Shown: positions 8,994 to 18,067 of the stretch, in pieces
How positions within the stretch are numbered: the stretch's first letter is position 1
How the letters are laid out: each line of letters starts with the position of its first letter
NCBI RefSeq assembly: GCF_022678625.1
Contig: NZ_JALBYQ010000003.1
Location: 62,001 to 126,000, forward strand
Source of the DNA: Aliiroseovarius subalbicans
Lineage (GTDB): Bacteria > Pseudomonadota > Alphaproteobacteria > Rhodobacterales > Rhodobacteraceae
Direction: 5' to 3'
DNA: 64,000 nucleotides
Made by a program: the position numbers and the translations under genes
Notes under the pieces: generated by a model
The model's database searches: none
Told to the model about the DNA's origin: nothing
Seen by the model: the letters and a program-made list of their open reading frames with translations, nothing else

Positions 8994-9197
8994 ATGACCC
9001 AGGCACAACACAACGAAACCGCATCGATCCTTGATTTCGTGATGAAGCAGCGCGCGCATGTGCTGTCGTTCCGCGAATGGAAACACCGCCTTGCAGGCTT
9101 CGGCTTCTCGATCGACGAGACCGACAAAGGGCCGGTTCTGGCCAAGCTGCCAAGCCATCGCATGGTCTGCGCCTTGCCCGCCGAGTTTTGCGCCTGA
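8994..9197 (+). CDS. Small hypothetical protein (67 aa)
   Basis: Starts MTQAQHNETASILDFVMKQR with CGGAG about 8 bases upstream. The sequence looks like a folded small protein (LSFREWKHRLAGFGFSIDET, KLPSHRMVCALPAEFCA), possibly a short regulatory or DNA-associated protein, but no family is recognised. It stands alone, convergent with the LOG-family gene that ends 8 bases later. Codon use is ordinary for the region. Confidence 0.6.
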   Translation: MTQAQHNETASILDFVMKQRAHVLSFREWKHRLAGFGFSIDETDKGPVLAKLPSHRMVCALPAEFCA

Positions 9198-9204
9198 GCC
9201 GGGG

Positions 9205-10050
9205 TTAACGGCCTGGGATTTCGCTGCGAAGCTCGCCTTTGCCTTCCCAGGTCATGATCGCCTGAACCGCCTCATCGGCGGTTTCAACGAAGCGGAACAA
9301 TTCCAGGTCTTCATCCGAGATCGTGCCGGCCTCCGCCAGCGCCTTCCAGTTGATGATCTTTTCCCAGAACGCACGGCCGAACAGCAAGATCGGCACCCGC
9401 TTCATGCGGCCAGTCTGAATCAGAGTCAGGCTTTCGAACAATTCATCCATCGTGCCAAACCCGCCGGGGAAACCGACGATCGCCTCGGCCCGCATCAGGA
9501 AATGCATTTTCCGGATCGCGAAATAGTGGAAGTTGAAGCACAGGTCCGGCGTCACGTATTCGTTCGGCGCCTGTTCATGCGGCAACACGATGTTCAGCCC
9601 GATTGACACGCCCCCCGCGTCCGCAGCGCCACGGTTCCCCGCCTCCATCACGCCCGGTCCGCCACCGGTGACGATTACGTTCTGCTTGTGGCCGTTCTGT
9701 TTGCTTTCGATTGTCATCAGCCGGGCAAATTCGCGCGCCTCGTCATAGTATTTCGACAGCTCGGCCAGGGTCTTGGTCCGGGCGCCATCCTTCTTCGCCG
9801 GTTCGGGAATGCGCGCGCCGCCGAACAGCACGATGGTCGACTCGACCCCGTATTCCTGCATCAGAACCTCGGGCTTCAACAGCTCAAGCTGCAACCGCAC
9901 CGGGCGCAGCTCATCGCGGCACATGAAGTCGAAATCGTCATAGGCCAACTTGTAGGCCGGGGCGCGGGTCTGCGCGGTATCCGGCGTCTTGTGCGCGGTT
10001 TCCCGGTCCTGATGACTATCCCGCATGGGATGGCGTCGGTCGTCTTTCAT
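9205..10050 (-). CDS. LOG family protein (TIGR00730, Rossmann-fold nucleotide phosphoribohydrolase type)
   Basis: A 281-residue protein of the 'lysine decarboxylase-like' LOG family, whose tested members remove the base from cytokinin-type or other nucleoside 5'-monophosphates. Motifs: [11 protein letters not shown], the nucleotide-binding [19 protein letters not shown] (near residue 130) and the hallmark PGGFGTMDE near residue 195. A charged N-terminal extension of about 35 residues ([20 protein letters not shown]) is probably disordered; a second Met at residue 9 is an alternative start. It is divergent from dapD. The name lysine decarboxylase is a historical mis-annotation. Confidence 0.85.
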   Translation of the reverse strand: MKDDRRHPMRDSHQDRETAHKTPDTAQTRAPAYKLAYDDFDFMCRDELRPVRLQLELLKPEVLMQEYGVESTIVLFGGARIPEPAKKDGARTKTLAELSKYYDEAREFARLMTIESKQNGHKQNVIVTGGGPGVMEAGNRGAADAGGVSIGLNIVLPHEQAPNEYVTPDLCFNFHYFAIRKMHFLMRAEAIVGFPGGFGTMDELFESLTLIQTGRMKRVPILLFGRAFWEKIINWKALAEAGTISDEDLELFRFVETADEAVQAIMTWEGKGELRSEIPGR

Positions 10051-10142
10051 TGCTCTACCTTCGTTTCTGCCGCATTGCGCGGACCTGTTTCAGGCACTAT
10101 AGCCATGCGTTGAAACGACGCCATACACATCTGAGGGATCAC

Positions 10143-10970
10143 ATGTCGAACGCCGCACTGGAAACTGCCATCGAAGCCGCCTGGGAGGCGCGCGACACCA
10201 TCACCCCCGCCACCAAGGGCGAGACCCGAGAGGCGATCGAAGATACGCTGAACGCGCTGGACAGCGGTAAGCTGCGCGTGGCTGAGAAACAGACCGACGG
10301 TAATTGGCACGTGAACCAATGGGCCAAAAAGGCCGTGCTTCTGGGGTTCCGCTTGAAGGACATGGAAGAACACACCGGCGGCCCGCAAGGCGCGGGCTGG
10401 TGGGACAAGGTCGATTCGAAATTCAAAGGCTGGGGCGACACCCAGTGGAAAGAAGCTGGTTTCCGAGCCGTGCCCAACTGCATCGTGCGCAAATCGGCGT
10501 TCATCGCACCGGGCGTGGTGCTGATGCCCAGCTTCGTGAACCTTGGCGCCTATGTGGACGAAGGCACGATGGTCGATACCTGGGCCACCGTGGGGTCCTG
10601 CGCCCAGATCGGCAAGAACGTGCACCTGTCGGGCGGCGTCGGTATCGGCGGGGTTCTGGAACCCATGCAGGCCGGCCCGACCATCATCGAAGACAATTGC
10701 TTCATCGGCGCGCGGTCCGAAGTGGTCGAAGGCTGCATCGTGCGCGAAGGGTCCGTTCTGGGCATGGGCGTGTTCATCGGCCAGTCGACCAAGATCGTCG
10801 ACCGCGAAACGGGTGAGTTCACCTATGGCGAAGTGCCCGCGGGCTCGGTCGTGGTCGCAGGCTCCATGCCGTCGAAGAACGGCGTGAACCTCTACTGCGC
10901 CGTGATCGTGAAAAAGGTCGACGCGAAAACGCGTTCCAAGACCTCGATCAACGACCTGCTGCGCGACTGA
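10143..10970 (+). CDS. dapD: 2,3,4,5-tetrahydropyridine-2,6-dicarboxylate N-succinyltransferase
   Basis: A left-handed beta-helix acyltransferase in the succinylase branch of meso-diaminopimelate and lysine synthesis. The 275-residue product starts [20 protein letters not shown] behind GAGGGA. Hexapeptide-repeat turns are visible from about residue 115 ([44 protein letters not shown]). dapE of the same branch lies about 6 kb downstream, so the genes are near but not co-transcribed. A strong terminator follows the stop. Confidence 0.96.
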   Translation: MSNAALETAIEAAWEARDTITPATKGETREAIEDTLNALDSGKLRVAEKQTDGNWHVNQWAKKAVLLGFRLKDMEEHTGGPQGAGWWDKVDSKFKGWGDTQWKEAGFRAVPNCIVRKSAFIAPGVVLMPSFVNLGAYVDEGTMVDTWATVGSCAQIGKNVHLSGGVGIGGVLEPMQAGPTIIEDNCFIGARSEVVEGCIVREGSVLGMGVFIGQSTKIVDRETGEFTYGEVPAGSVVVAGSMPSKNGVNLYCAVIVKKVDAKTRSKTSINDLLRD

Positions 10971-10984
10971 CATCGGTCACAGCT

Positions 10985-11026
10985 GAAAAAATGCGGGCGG
11001 GCCTTCGGGTCCGCCCATTTTTTTTT
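10985..11026 (+). terminator. Rho-independent terminator of dapD
   Basis: The stem GGGCGGGCC (10995-11003) with GGTCCGCCC (11008-11016), one G-T pair and a stable TTCG tetraloop, is followed by an uninterrupted T-run (11018-11026). An A-run precedes it, so it may act in both directions. Confidence 0.92.
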
Positions 11027-11080
11027 GACAGAAACCCGCGCGTCGCACGTATCACCCTTATCCAACACAAGGGAGGTCCC

Positions 11081-11188
11081 ATGACCCGCATCCTGATCCT
11101 GATTGCCCTCATCACTCTCGGCTTTGCCGCCGAAAACGCTCAAGCCGACCCGTCGACACCCTCGGACTTCCAAACCGAGTGCTCTTGA
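11081..11188 (+). CDS. Short secreted peptide (35 aa)
   Basis: A 35-codon frame with a very good Shine-Dalgarno (GGGAGG, 6 bases before ATG). It encodes MTRILILIALITLGFAAENA followed by QADPSTPSDFQTECS. The first 20 residues are a typical short signal peptide or membrane anchor; the mature end would be about 13 residues with one Cys. It starts shortly after the dapD terminator and ends 33 bases before the next gene. Function is unknown; the strong ribosome site and signal character support a real gene. Confidence 0.5.
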   Translation: MTRILILIALITLGFAAENAQADPSTPSDFQTECS

Positions 11189-11221
11189 TCCCCGCCCCCG
11201 AAACAGCCTATGCGCTGGGGC

Positions 11222-11572
11222 ATGAGTGATACACCGAAGAAAAAGAAGCCCTCGCGCCAGAAGGTCTACACCCTGCTGATCCAGGTTGGCCGCAAGGATG
11301 GCGACGGGCTGCCCGCCAAGGCCACCGGCGCCGCTATGATCTGTTACGCCTCGGGCGTGGATGAGGCCGAAGCGGTGCGCGAAACCGTGGCGATCCTGAA
11401 ACAGGCCGAGCTGGCCCCGCTGGACGTGACCGGATACGGCACGCTGGAGGACCGGATCGAGATGGGCCATGACGTGCCCGAGGAAGAACGCGAGCTCATG
11501 GCGCGCGCGCTGGCCGAAAACTCGGTCGTCGTCGCGCAGATGGACCCGCTGTTTGACGAGCCGAAGACGTGA
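11222..11572 (+). CDS. Conserved-type hypothetical protein coupled to a HAD phosphatase (116 aa)
   Basis: The product begins MSDTPKKKKPSRQKVYTLLI with a Lys-rich start, then an alpha/beta pattern (YTLLIQVGRKDGDGLPAKAT, ASGVDEAEAVRETVAILKQA, VTGYGTLEDRIEMGHDV). It has no signal peptide or membrane segment and no recognised family. An ATG at 11210 is an alternative start. Its TGA overlaps the GTG start of the HAD gene (GTGA), so the two are translationally coupled and probably act together. Confidence 0.65.
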   Translation: MSDTPKKKKPSRQKVYTLLIQVGRKDGDGLPAKATGAAMICYASGVDEAEAVRETVAILKQAELAPLDVTGYGTLEDRIEMGHDVPEEERELMARALAENSVVVAQMDPLFDEPKT

Positions 11573-12201
11573 CGGTCTTTCTGGACCTCGACGGCACGCT
11601 GACAGACCCGAAACCGGGCATCACCGGCAGCATCGCCTATGCGATGGACAAGCTGGGCCTACCCTGCCCACCTGCCGACGAGCTGACCTGGGCCATTGGC
11701 CCGGCGCTGGTCGATACTTTCACGCTCTTGGGTGCGGCGGATCCCGAACAGGCGCTGGCGCATTACCGCGAAGTCTATACCGTCACCGGCCTGTTCGAGA
11801 ACCGGGTCTATGACGGTATTCCCGAGATGCTGATCGCCCTGCGCGACGCCGGGCGGATCATGCACCTTGCCACCGCGAAGCCGCACAAATACGCCCGCCG
11901 GATCACCGCGCATTTCGACCTTGCCCGGTTCATGACACATGAATTCGGACCCGAGCTTGACGGCACCCGCAACAACAAGGGCGAGCTTCTGGCCCATGCG
12001 CTGGACCTGACTGGGGATGATCCGGCGCGCTGCGTGATGATCGGGGATCGGAGCCATGATTTCGACGCGGCGCGGTCCGTGGGCATGGCGTCGATCGCGG
12101 TGACCTGGGGTTACGGCGCCCCGGACGAACACGACACCGCCACCCGGATATGCAAAACGCCCGGCGAGGTGCCGGGCGCTGTGCGGGATCTGATCGGCTG
12201 A
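11569..12201 (+). CDS. HAD family hydrolase (phosphoglycolate phosphatase-like)
   Basis: A 210-residue haloacid-dehalogenase phosphatase. Motif I is FLDLDGTLTDPKPGI near the start, motif II lies in MHLATAKPHKYARRIT and motif IV is MIGDRSHDFDAARSVG. An alpha-helical C1 cap sits between motifs I and II. This is the Gph/PgmB-like branch; the true substrate may be phosphoglycolate, a sugar phosphate or a nucleotide. It starts with GTG overlapping the previous stop. It is distinct from the cbbZ and cbbY phosphatases of the Calvin cluster at 22-23 kb. Confidence 0.85.
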   Translation: MTVFLDLDGTLTDPKPGITGSIAYAMDKLGLPCPPADELTWAIGPALVDTFTLLGAADPEQALAHYREVYTVTGLFENRVYDGIPEMLIALRDAGRIMHLATAKPHKYARRITAHFDLARFMTHEFGPELDGTRNNKGELLAHALDLTGDDPARCVMIGDRSHDFDAARSVGMASIAVTWGYGAPDEHDTATRICKTPGEVPGAVRDLIG

Positions 12202-12205
12202 CGCT

Positions 12206-12808
12206 TTATTCGGTGCGCACGGTGACGTCGAAGCTGGACGGCAGGTCCGGCTCTGTCTCCAACATCTCAGTCAGAGGAATGGCAAAGCTCGCGGACTTGC
12301 CGTCCGCTGACATTTCACCGTTGGTATCCAGGATCTCCTGCCCAGATACGCGCATGGTGATGCCGTGGCCCGCGAAAGCCTGGCGCAGCATCGCTTCCAT
12401 CTCGCCCAGTTCTTCATCGGGTTTGGCGTCAGACAGCATTTCGGACAGATCGAAGGACACTTTCACCATGTTGGTGCCGACACGCTCGATCGCATAGCCT
12501 TGGGTCATACCGTTGGTCGGCCCGTCCGCATTGCCGTCGTCGCTGGGCGCATTGGCTTCGGCGATCATGTTGTCGATCGTATCGGTTTCCGTGATCGTGC
12601 AGAGATAGCTGCCGTCGGCCTGGGCCGCGCCCACGCCTTCTTCGCACGGATCTTCACCGCTTTGCGCCAACATGGCATAAAATTCAGGACCCATCGTCAT
12701 GACCGCTTCCATTTCGGCATTTTCGTCATCGACGAAGTTGATCGCGATGTCGGCGTCGAAACAGGCTGCCAGCGGCAGGATGAAAAGCAGGGCGAAAAGT
12801 TTGCGCAT
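12206..12808 (-). CDS. Predicted lipoprotein, function unknown
   Basis: A 200-residue product starting MRKLFALLFILPLAACFDAD, a clear lipoprotein signal with lipobox LAAC (Cys16). The mature protein is acidic and Met-rich, with two further Cys (DPCEEG, YLCTIT) that could form a disulfide, and a C-terminal beta-rich part (ASFAIPLTEMLETEPDLPSS). No family is assigned with confidence. Asp at +2 after the Cys would favour the inner membrane in enterobacteria, which may not hold here. It follows the glutamate-receptor-like gene on the same strand by 53 bases and may be co-transcribed. Confidence 0.75.
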   Translation of the reverse strand: MRKLFALLFILPLAACFDADIAINFVDDENAEMEAVMTMGPEFYAMLAQSGEDPCEEGVGAAQADGSYLCTITETDTIDNMIAEANAPSDDGNADGPTNGMTQGYAIERVGTNMVKVSFDLSEMLSDAKPDEELGEMEAMLRQAFAGHGITMRVSGQEILDTNGEMSADGKSASFAIPLTEMLETEPDLPSSFDVTVRTE

Positions 12809-12861
12809 GGTGAAATCCTTATTTACTTCGCCCCAACTTACCCGCCGGGCGCGCGGGAAGT

Positions 12862-13917
12862 CTAGCGTTCAGCAACCCCGAACCATTTTTGCCGCAGAGC
12901 GTCGTAGGTGCCGTCTTCGCGCAGGCGTAGCAGGCTTTGGTTCAGGGGTTCTGCCAGATCCGAACCGGTCGCCAGAGCGATGCCATAGTTCTCACGCAAG
13001 AACACGGACCCGACCAATTCCGCGATACCTTGCCCATCCGTGTTGACGTAGAAGGCAAGGATCGGCGCATCAAAGACGACCGCATCCAGGTTACCCGCCT
13101 CGAACGCGTCCAGAAGCGCATCAAGATCGGCAAAGCCTTCGTGCCGTAGGTCGCGACGGTCCAGATAGGCCGCCGCAGTCGACCCGGATGTGGTCCCGAC
13201 GCGCTTGCCATACAGGTCATTGATCGAGTTCACAGAGCCCTGGATCGCGTTCACGGTCAGGGCGGCGGTGATATTGGCCACGAAGATCGACACGATGAAC
13301 AGGCTGGAGACAACCAGAACAACGCCGAACAGCCGCCCCATCAGGCTGCGCGGTACACGTTCCTCAAAGCCACCGTTCACAACAAGGTTCAGCGCCCACC
13401 AGAACGCCGGGAACATCGCGTCGCGGGCTTCGAGGTCGAAGTATTCCTGCGATCGCCGCTCAAAGCGCCACATCATCATACCGACGCCCAGCAGCACGGC
13501 AAAGGCCACAAGGATCGCAATCAGAAGATCGGAGTTGAGTAACACGCGCAGCAGGGGCGATCCGCTACTCCCACCGGCGGGCACCATGATCTGCAGGCCA
13601 CCTTCGAAGATCGGCTGTGAGAAATCCAGCACACGTTCGCGGTCAGCAGTGATCGAAATGTTGGCAACGGCTGCGTCGACCTGCCCTGTTTCCACCAGCG
13701 ACAACATCTCGCGGAAATCCTGAACCCGCACGACCTCAGAGCCGCGCGACATGTCCTCCATCAACGCCGCCCAAAGATCCAGGCTGAACCCCGTTTGCAC
13801 CCCGTCCTGTTCCAGTGAAAACGGTGCGCGGGTCACGGTCGCCACACGCAAATCTTGCGCGCTGGCAGGCAGGGCCAGGGTCATGACCGCAACGATGGCC
13901 AGAATCAGTTTGTGCAT
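12862..13917 (-). CDS. Ionotropic-glutamate-receptor-like channel (SBP_bac_3 with Lig_chan pore)
   Basis: A 351-residue protein: signal peptide (1-20, MHKLILAIVAVMTLALPASA); first ligand-binding lobe (22-115, with TRAPFSLEQDGVQTGFSLDL); membrane helix M1 (about 131-149); pore-loop region (about 168-185, FWWALNLVVNGGFEERVP); M3 (about 193-220) containing SIFVANITAALT, which matches the iGluR signature SYTANLAAFLT; then the second lobe (230-351, GKRVGTTSGSTAAAYL). This is the order of GluR0-type prokaryotic glutamate receptors. The pore lacks the K-channel TVGYG filter, so ion selectivity is open. The start at 13917 has GGGAGA. Ligand not known; an amino acid is likely. Confidence 0.85.
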   Translation of the reverse strand: MHKLILAIVAVMTLALPASAQDLRVATVTRAPFSLEQDGVQTGFSLDLWAALMEDMSRGSEVVRVQDFREMLSLVETGQVDAAVANISITADRERVLDFSQPIFEGGLQIMVPAGGSSGSPLLRVLLNSDLLIAILVAFAVLLGVGMMMWRFERRSQEYFDLEARDAMFPAFWWALNLVVNGGFEERVPRSLMGRLFGVVLVVSSLFIVSIFVANITAALTVNAIQGSVNSINDLYGKRVGTTSGSTAAAYLDRRDLRHEGFADLDALLDAFEAGNLDAVVFDAPILAFYVNTDGQGIAELVGSVFLRENYGIALATGSDLAEPLNQSLLRLREDGTYDALRQKWFGVAER

Positions 13918-13977
13918 TTGGTATCTCCCCTGTCCTGTCCCATGCCACAAGGCGTGGACAAGGGCAAATTTGACCTA

Positions 13978-15066
13978 CTAGGCCACCATCGACGCCGCCA
14001 GCGTGCGCGCCTCGTATCCCGACAGGATTGGTTGAGCAAAAGCTTTGTGACGGGGCATGATCTCGGACGGCATATCGGCCAGGGATGTGGTGGCAATCAT
14101 CTCGGGGGCGCGGCCCATCGCCCCAACGAACAGGCTTTCCCCGTCCAGCCCGGCAAAGGTCAGGCATTCGTGGGTGTCCAGCAGCACGTGGTAATACCAC
14201 AGCGTGCCCCCCCCAGCCGTGCGCATCACCGCCTGGCCGTCGACAAGGTGGCGCGCTTCGACGAGAACGCTGTCTTCGCCAAACAGATATTCAGCCTCGG
14301 CACCCGCGACCACGACGCGGTGGTCCGGCGCGACAAGGATGTCGCGCGACAGACCAAAGTATGGCGCGCGGATCAGGATTGGGCGAAATCCGCCACGTGC
14401 AGGCACTTCGCGACGGGTGATCCAGCGAACGGGGCGGTGCCCGGTTGCGGTCGTCACCAGATCGCCCAGCCGCAGCCGTTCGATCAGGCGCGGCCCGGTC
14501 GGAGTCTCGACTGGCGTGCCCTTGGCCACACCGGGGGAAAGTCCCACAGGTTCAACGTGGTCGGAAAGGGCAAGGTAACGGGTTTCGCGCCCGATCCGGG
14601 TCGCGTCACCATTCGCAATGATCTCACGCGCATCTGCAACGGGTAAGGGCACCGGCGCATCGAATTCGGCCTGATACAGAGTTTCCTGGTCCAGATTTTC
14701 GACGCTGATCCAGCCGCGTCGCGCGGGTGCATCCCAAGCATAGGTCAGCCGCAACCGCGTTTCACGCGGCGGCACCGGCATCGATAGTCGCGCGGTACTT
14801 TGCATGTCGCCCTGACACAGATCGATGCTGAGCGCACCGTCTGCTGACAGCAGAACGGACAGGCGGCGCAGCCAAGTATCGCGCCGTTCAAACCGCAAGA
14901 TGCGCTGCGGAATTCGGTCTTGTGCCACGTATGTGACTTCGATCACCAGGCTGCCGACGGGAAGGATGCCATCGCCCCGGTCCCGGCCAGTGTGTCGGTC
15001 ACCGCTGCCGACGCCTCGCGTGTCGAACGCGGCCTCTTGCAGATTGGTGATGCCGATCCAAGTCAC
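13978..15066 (-). CDS. Hint-domain protein with a substituted catalytic Cys
   Basis: A 362-residue protein. The N-terminal 165 residues form a beta-rich domain without a recognised name (LVIEVTYVAQDRIPQRILRF, RLRLTYAWDAPARRGWISVE). Residues 175-320 are a Hint_2 domain: GTPVETPTGPRLIERLRLGD, PVRWITRREVP, VAPDHRVVVAG and LLDTHECLTFAG all match the two other Hint proteins here. At the first position those have PCF.AGT; this one has PGVAKGT, with Gly179 in place of the nucleophile, so autoprocessing is not expected. It begins 13 bases after the preceding Hint gene, probably one operon. Confidence 0.8.
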   Translation of the reverse strand: MTWIGITNLQEAAFDTRGVGSGDRHTGRDRGDGILPVGSLVIEVTYVAQDRIPQRILRFERRDTWLRRLSVLLSADGALSIDLCQGDMQSTARLSMPVPPRETRLRLTYAWDAPARRGWISVENLDQETLYQAEFDAPVPLPVADAREIIANGDATRIGRETRYLALSDHVEPVGLSPGVAKGTPVETPTGPRLIERLRLGDLVTTATGHRPVRWITRREVPARGGFRPILIRAPYFGLSRDILVAPDHRVVVAGAEAEYLFGEDSVLVEARHLVDGQAVMRTAGGGTLWYYHVLLDTHECLTFAGLDGESLFVGAMGRAPEMIATTSLADMPSEIMPRHKAFAQPILSGYEARTLAASMVA

Positions 15067-15078
15067 CGAACGCGTCTC

Positions 15079-16644
15079 CTACGCTGCGCTTTGCGCCATC
15101 AGAACCGCCGCCTCAAACCCACGCAGGGTGCGGCGGGCCGCGGGTGAATACCCCTCCCCGGTTTCGGGGTCGATCTCGGGGAACAGGGCGCAAATCTCAT
15201 CGACAATGTCACGTTCAAAGCTGTTCGTGGTCTGGGGGCCCGGCAGAAAGCTTTCTGTTGCCAGGCCTTCGGAATAAACGACCTCGTGGCGGTCAAACAG
15301 GATATGCACATACTCGACCTCGCCCCCTTCGACGCGGCGCACCGAGTGGTCGTTCACAAGGTCCTTGGCCGAAACAAGAACCTCGGTTTCACCAAACAAA
15401 AGCTCGGCAAGCGCGTCACGGATCAACACCCGGTGCTGCGGGGAAAGCAGCAACTCTCCGTGCGTGCCAAACGTGTTTGCCAAAATGCGGATCGGTGCGA
15501 AATGGGCCTTTGCCGGCACCACGCGCTGTCCGATCCAGCGCACCGGTTGGGCGCCATGATCATGGGTAATGACAAAATCACCCGGCTTCAGCGCCTCTAC
15601 CCGGCGTTCACCGTCAGGGGTCGCGATCATCGTGCCCGCCACGAAACAGGGGATCGAATCCACCAGGACAAATCCGGTATCGATGTTGTTCCCGTCGTCA
15701 ATCGTGTACGTGAAGTTGAAATACTCGCCATTCGTATCAGCCACGACTGTCAGCGTGCCATCGGCGTTCAGAGATACGACCTGTCCAGTGGCCAACGTTA
15801 CGGTATCGCCAACCGAAACCGCGACGTTGTTGATGTGCGTAATCGTCAAAGTCCCGCCATCGGCGTCATAGTCATTGGCCAGAACGTCGATTGTCTTTGT
15901 CTCACCACCCGGCAAGTGCAGGATGTCATCGTTGGCGATAAGGACCGTTTGCACGGAATCGCCTGCGATCAGAAGGTTGGAATCATAGCTGCTGTCGCCA
16001 ACATCAGCGATCCCGATCCGGATCGAGTTCACCTCGCCAGCGATCACCGGAAAGGTCAGGGTCATGGTGACGGTAAAACCGTCCATTTCGGTGTTGTAGT
16101 CGTCCGAAGTATTGTCGACATACAGGTTCTGGTTGATACCCCCGACAAGGTTGCCGGGATTGGCGTCACCGATGGCCATCGTAGCCTGCGTCCCGTTCAC
16201 CCAGACGCCGACAAAGTCCTGATAGTTCGAATTCGCATATTCCGGGAATTCATCCGACGAAAACACAAACTGCATCGTCATCGTGTCCCCGGTGGGGATG
16301 AAGTCGACGTCCAGGAAGGACGCGTCATAGGTCCGCGCACCGGCGGCGGCGTTGAAATCCGAGTTGTTGTTCTGCCCACCGGAATTGGTCGACGTGTTGG
16401 TGTCCTGGTTTGCTTGGCCGGATGAGTTTGTGAAATCCGTCGCGCGCCCGGTCGACAAGATGACCCCGCTGTCGCCCGGGGTCACGCCCGGCGACGTGGT
16501 ATCGCCGCCCGTGTAGATGCCAGAAGAATAGCCGGACCCGGAATAGGACGCCGAAACGACCGTAACGCCATCGCCGAAAATTTCCGACGCCATTGCCGTC
16601 GCGTTCGCGCCTGTGTTGATGTTCAGCTCTGATGCTGCAACCAT
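15079..16644 (-). CDS. Choice-of-anchor L / cadherin-like / Hint domain protein
   Basis: A 521-residue predicted extracellular protein. Residues 1-225 form a choice-of-anchor L domain ([48 protein letters not shown]). Residues 240-328 are a cadherin/VCBS-like repeat ([20 protein letters not shown]). Residues 330-480 are a Hint_2 domain with intact Cys333 ([20 protein letters not shown]), LSPQHRVLI and [12 protein letters not shown]. It has no Sec signal; Asp/Asn/Gly-rich composition fits a calcium-binding secreted protein. It is first in a two-gene unit with the Cys-less Hint gene. ATG 16644 is the only sensible start; no strong Shine-Dalgarno is evident. Confidence 0.85.
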   Translation of the reverse strand: MVAASELNINTGANATAMASEIFGDGVTVVSASYSGSGYSSGIYTGGDTTSPGVTPGDSGVILSTGRATDFTNSSGQANQDTNTSTNSGGQNNNSDFNAAAGARTYDASFLDVDFIPTGDTMTMQFVFSSDEFPEYANSNYQDFVGVWVNGTQATMAIGDANPGNLVGGINQNLYVDNTSDDYNTEMDGFTVTMTLTFPVIAGEVNSIRIGIADVGDSSYDSNLLIAGDSVQTVLIANDDILHLPGGETKTIDVLANDYDADGGTLTITHINNVAVSVGDTVTLATGQVVSLNADGTLTVVADTNGEYFNFTYTIDDGNNIDTGFVLVDSIPCFVAGTMIATPDGERRVEALKPGDFVITHDHGAQPVRWIGQRVVPAKAHFAPIRILANTFGTHGELLLSPQHRVLIRDALAELLFGETEVLVSAKDLVNDHSVRRVEGGEVEYVHILFDRHEVVYSEGLATESFLPGPQTTNSFERDIVDEICALFPEIDPETGEGYSPAARRTLRGFEAAVLMAQSAA

Positions 16645-16927
16645 CGTGCCTGTCTCCTACCCATTTCAAGGCAGAACACGTCACGCACCCGGACGACGCC
16701 GGGCGTCGCACATCGTGGTCAAACTGCTCGTTTCGGACCGGGCTTTGCGCCTCTGGTGGTCCGGTGCCCTGCCTCGGGTCATTTCATTACGATGGAATAT
16801 GCCGCAATTCCGCCGACTTGTTAACCCTTTGATAACACATTTGTCCAAGCCACCCGGCCCTGTCGCATGTGGGACACATTTGCAGGGGCGCGCCCGGCGC
16901 GCTAACAGGGGGCAAAGGAGAGCCGAT
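16645..16927. promoter_or_regulatory. Divergent intergenic region upstream of the Hint operon and dapE
   Basis: 283 bases separate the Hint operon (minus) from dapE (plus). The central part (about 16785-16850) is AT-richer and carries TTAACCCTTTGATAAC at 16821-16836, one mismatch from the CtrA pattern TTAA-N7-TTAAC. Promoters for both directions must lie here; none can be fixed by consensus. Confidence 0.35.
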
Positions 16928-18067
16928 ATGAGCATCAACCCAGCCGACCTGACCCAACGCCTGATCCAGTGCCCTTCGGTCACCCCCGAAGAAGCCGGCG
17001 CGCTGGTGCTGTTGCAGGACATTTTGGAACAGGCAGGGTTCGCCTGCACCCGGGTGGATCGGGGTAAAGTGTCTAACCTATACGCCCGCTGGGGGTCGAA
17101 AAACGCACGCACGCTGGGGTTCAACGGCCACACCGACGTGGTGCCCGTGGGCGACACCGGCGCCTGGACGGTCCAACCGTTTGCGGGTGTGGTCAAGGAT
17201 GGCTTTCTGTGGGGCCGGGGGGCCACAGACATGAAATCGGGCGTGGCCGCCTGGGTGGCAGCAGCAGTGGACTTCGTCGCCGACGCACCCGAGGACGCCA
17301 GCCTGGTGATCACCATCACCGGGGACGAAGAGGGCGACGCGGTGGACGGCACCACGGCGATCCTGGATTGGATGGGCGCCAATGGCGAAGCGATGACCGC
17401 CTGCATCGTCGGCGAACCCACCTGCCCCAACACGATGGGCGAGATGATGAAGATCGGGCGGCGCGGCTCGATGACCGCCTATTTCACCGCGCGCGGCGTG
17501 CAGGGGCATTCGGCCTATCCGCATCGCGCCAGGAACCCGGTGCCCGCCCTGGCCCGTCTGATGGCGCGACTGGACGCGCATGAACTGGACGAAGGCACCG
17601 CGCATTTCGATGCCTCGACCCTGGCTGTGACCACGATCGACACCGGCAACCCCGCCAACAACGTCATTCCCGCCGAATGCCGCGCCACGGTGAACATCCG
17701 TTTCAACGACGCACATTCCTCGACCGGCATCACCGCGTGGTTGCGTGAGGAAGCAGAGCGCGTGGCGGGCGAAACTGGCGTAGAGATCGACATGCGCACG
17801 CAAGTGTCGGGCGAAAGCTTCGTCACCCCGCCGGGGGACTTGTCCGCTTTGGTTGCGAAATCGGTGGCGGCGGAAACCGGCGTGACGCCCGAGATGTCGA
17901 CCTCCGGCGGGACCTCGGACGCGCGGTTCGTCAAAGACCACTGCCCGGTCGTCGAGTTTGGCCTGGTCGGCAAGACGATGCACCAGGTAGACGAACGCGT
18001 GGCCATCGACCAGATCCACCAGCTGAAATCGATCTATGCCCGCATCATGCGAGATTTCTTTGCGTAA
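16928..18067 (+). CDS. dapE: Succinyl-diaminopimelate desuccinylase
   Basis: An M20-family di-zinc hydrolase that converts N-succinyl-LL-diaminopimelate to LL-diaminopimelate in lysine and peptidoglycan precursor synthesis. The 379-residue product starts [20 protein letters not shown] behind AAAGGAGAG. Zinc-ligand and catalytic motifs: [33 protein letters not shown], a dimerisation domain from about residue 180 ([20 protein letters not shown]) and [13 protein letters not shown]. The DUF2064 gene starts inside its last codons. Confidence 0.96.
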   Translation: MSINPADLTQRLIQCPSVTPEEAGALVLLQDILEQAGFACTRVDRGKVSNLYARWGSKNARTLGFNGHTDVVPVGDTGAWTVQPFAGVVKDGFLWGRGATDMKSGVAAWVAAAVDFVADAPEDASLVITITGDEEGDAVDGTTAILDWMGANGEAMTACIVGEPTCPNTMGEMMKIGRRGSMTAYFTARGVQGHSAYPHRARNPVPALARLMARLDAHELDEGTAHFDASTLAVTTIDTGNPANNVIPAECRATVNIRFNDAHSSTGITAWLREEAERVAGETGVEIDMRTQVSGESFVTPPGDLSALVAKSVAAETGVTPEMSTSGGTSDARFVKDHCPVVEFGLVGKTMHQVDERVAIDQIHQLKSIYARIMRDFFA

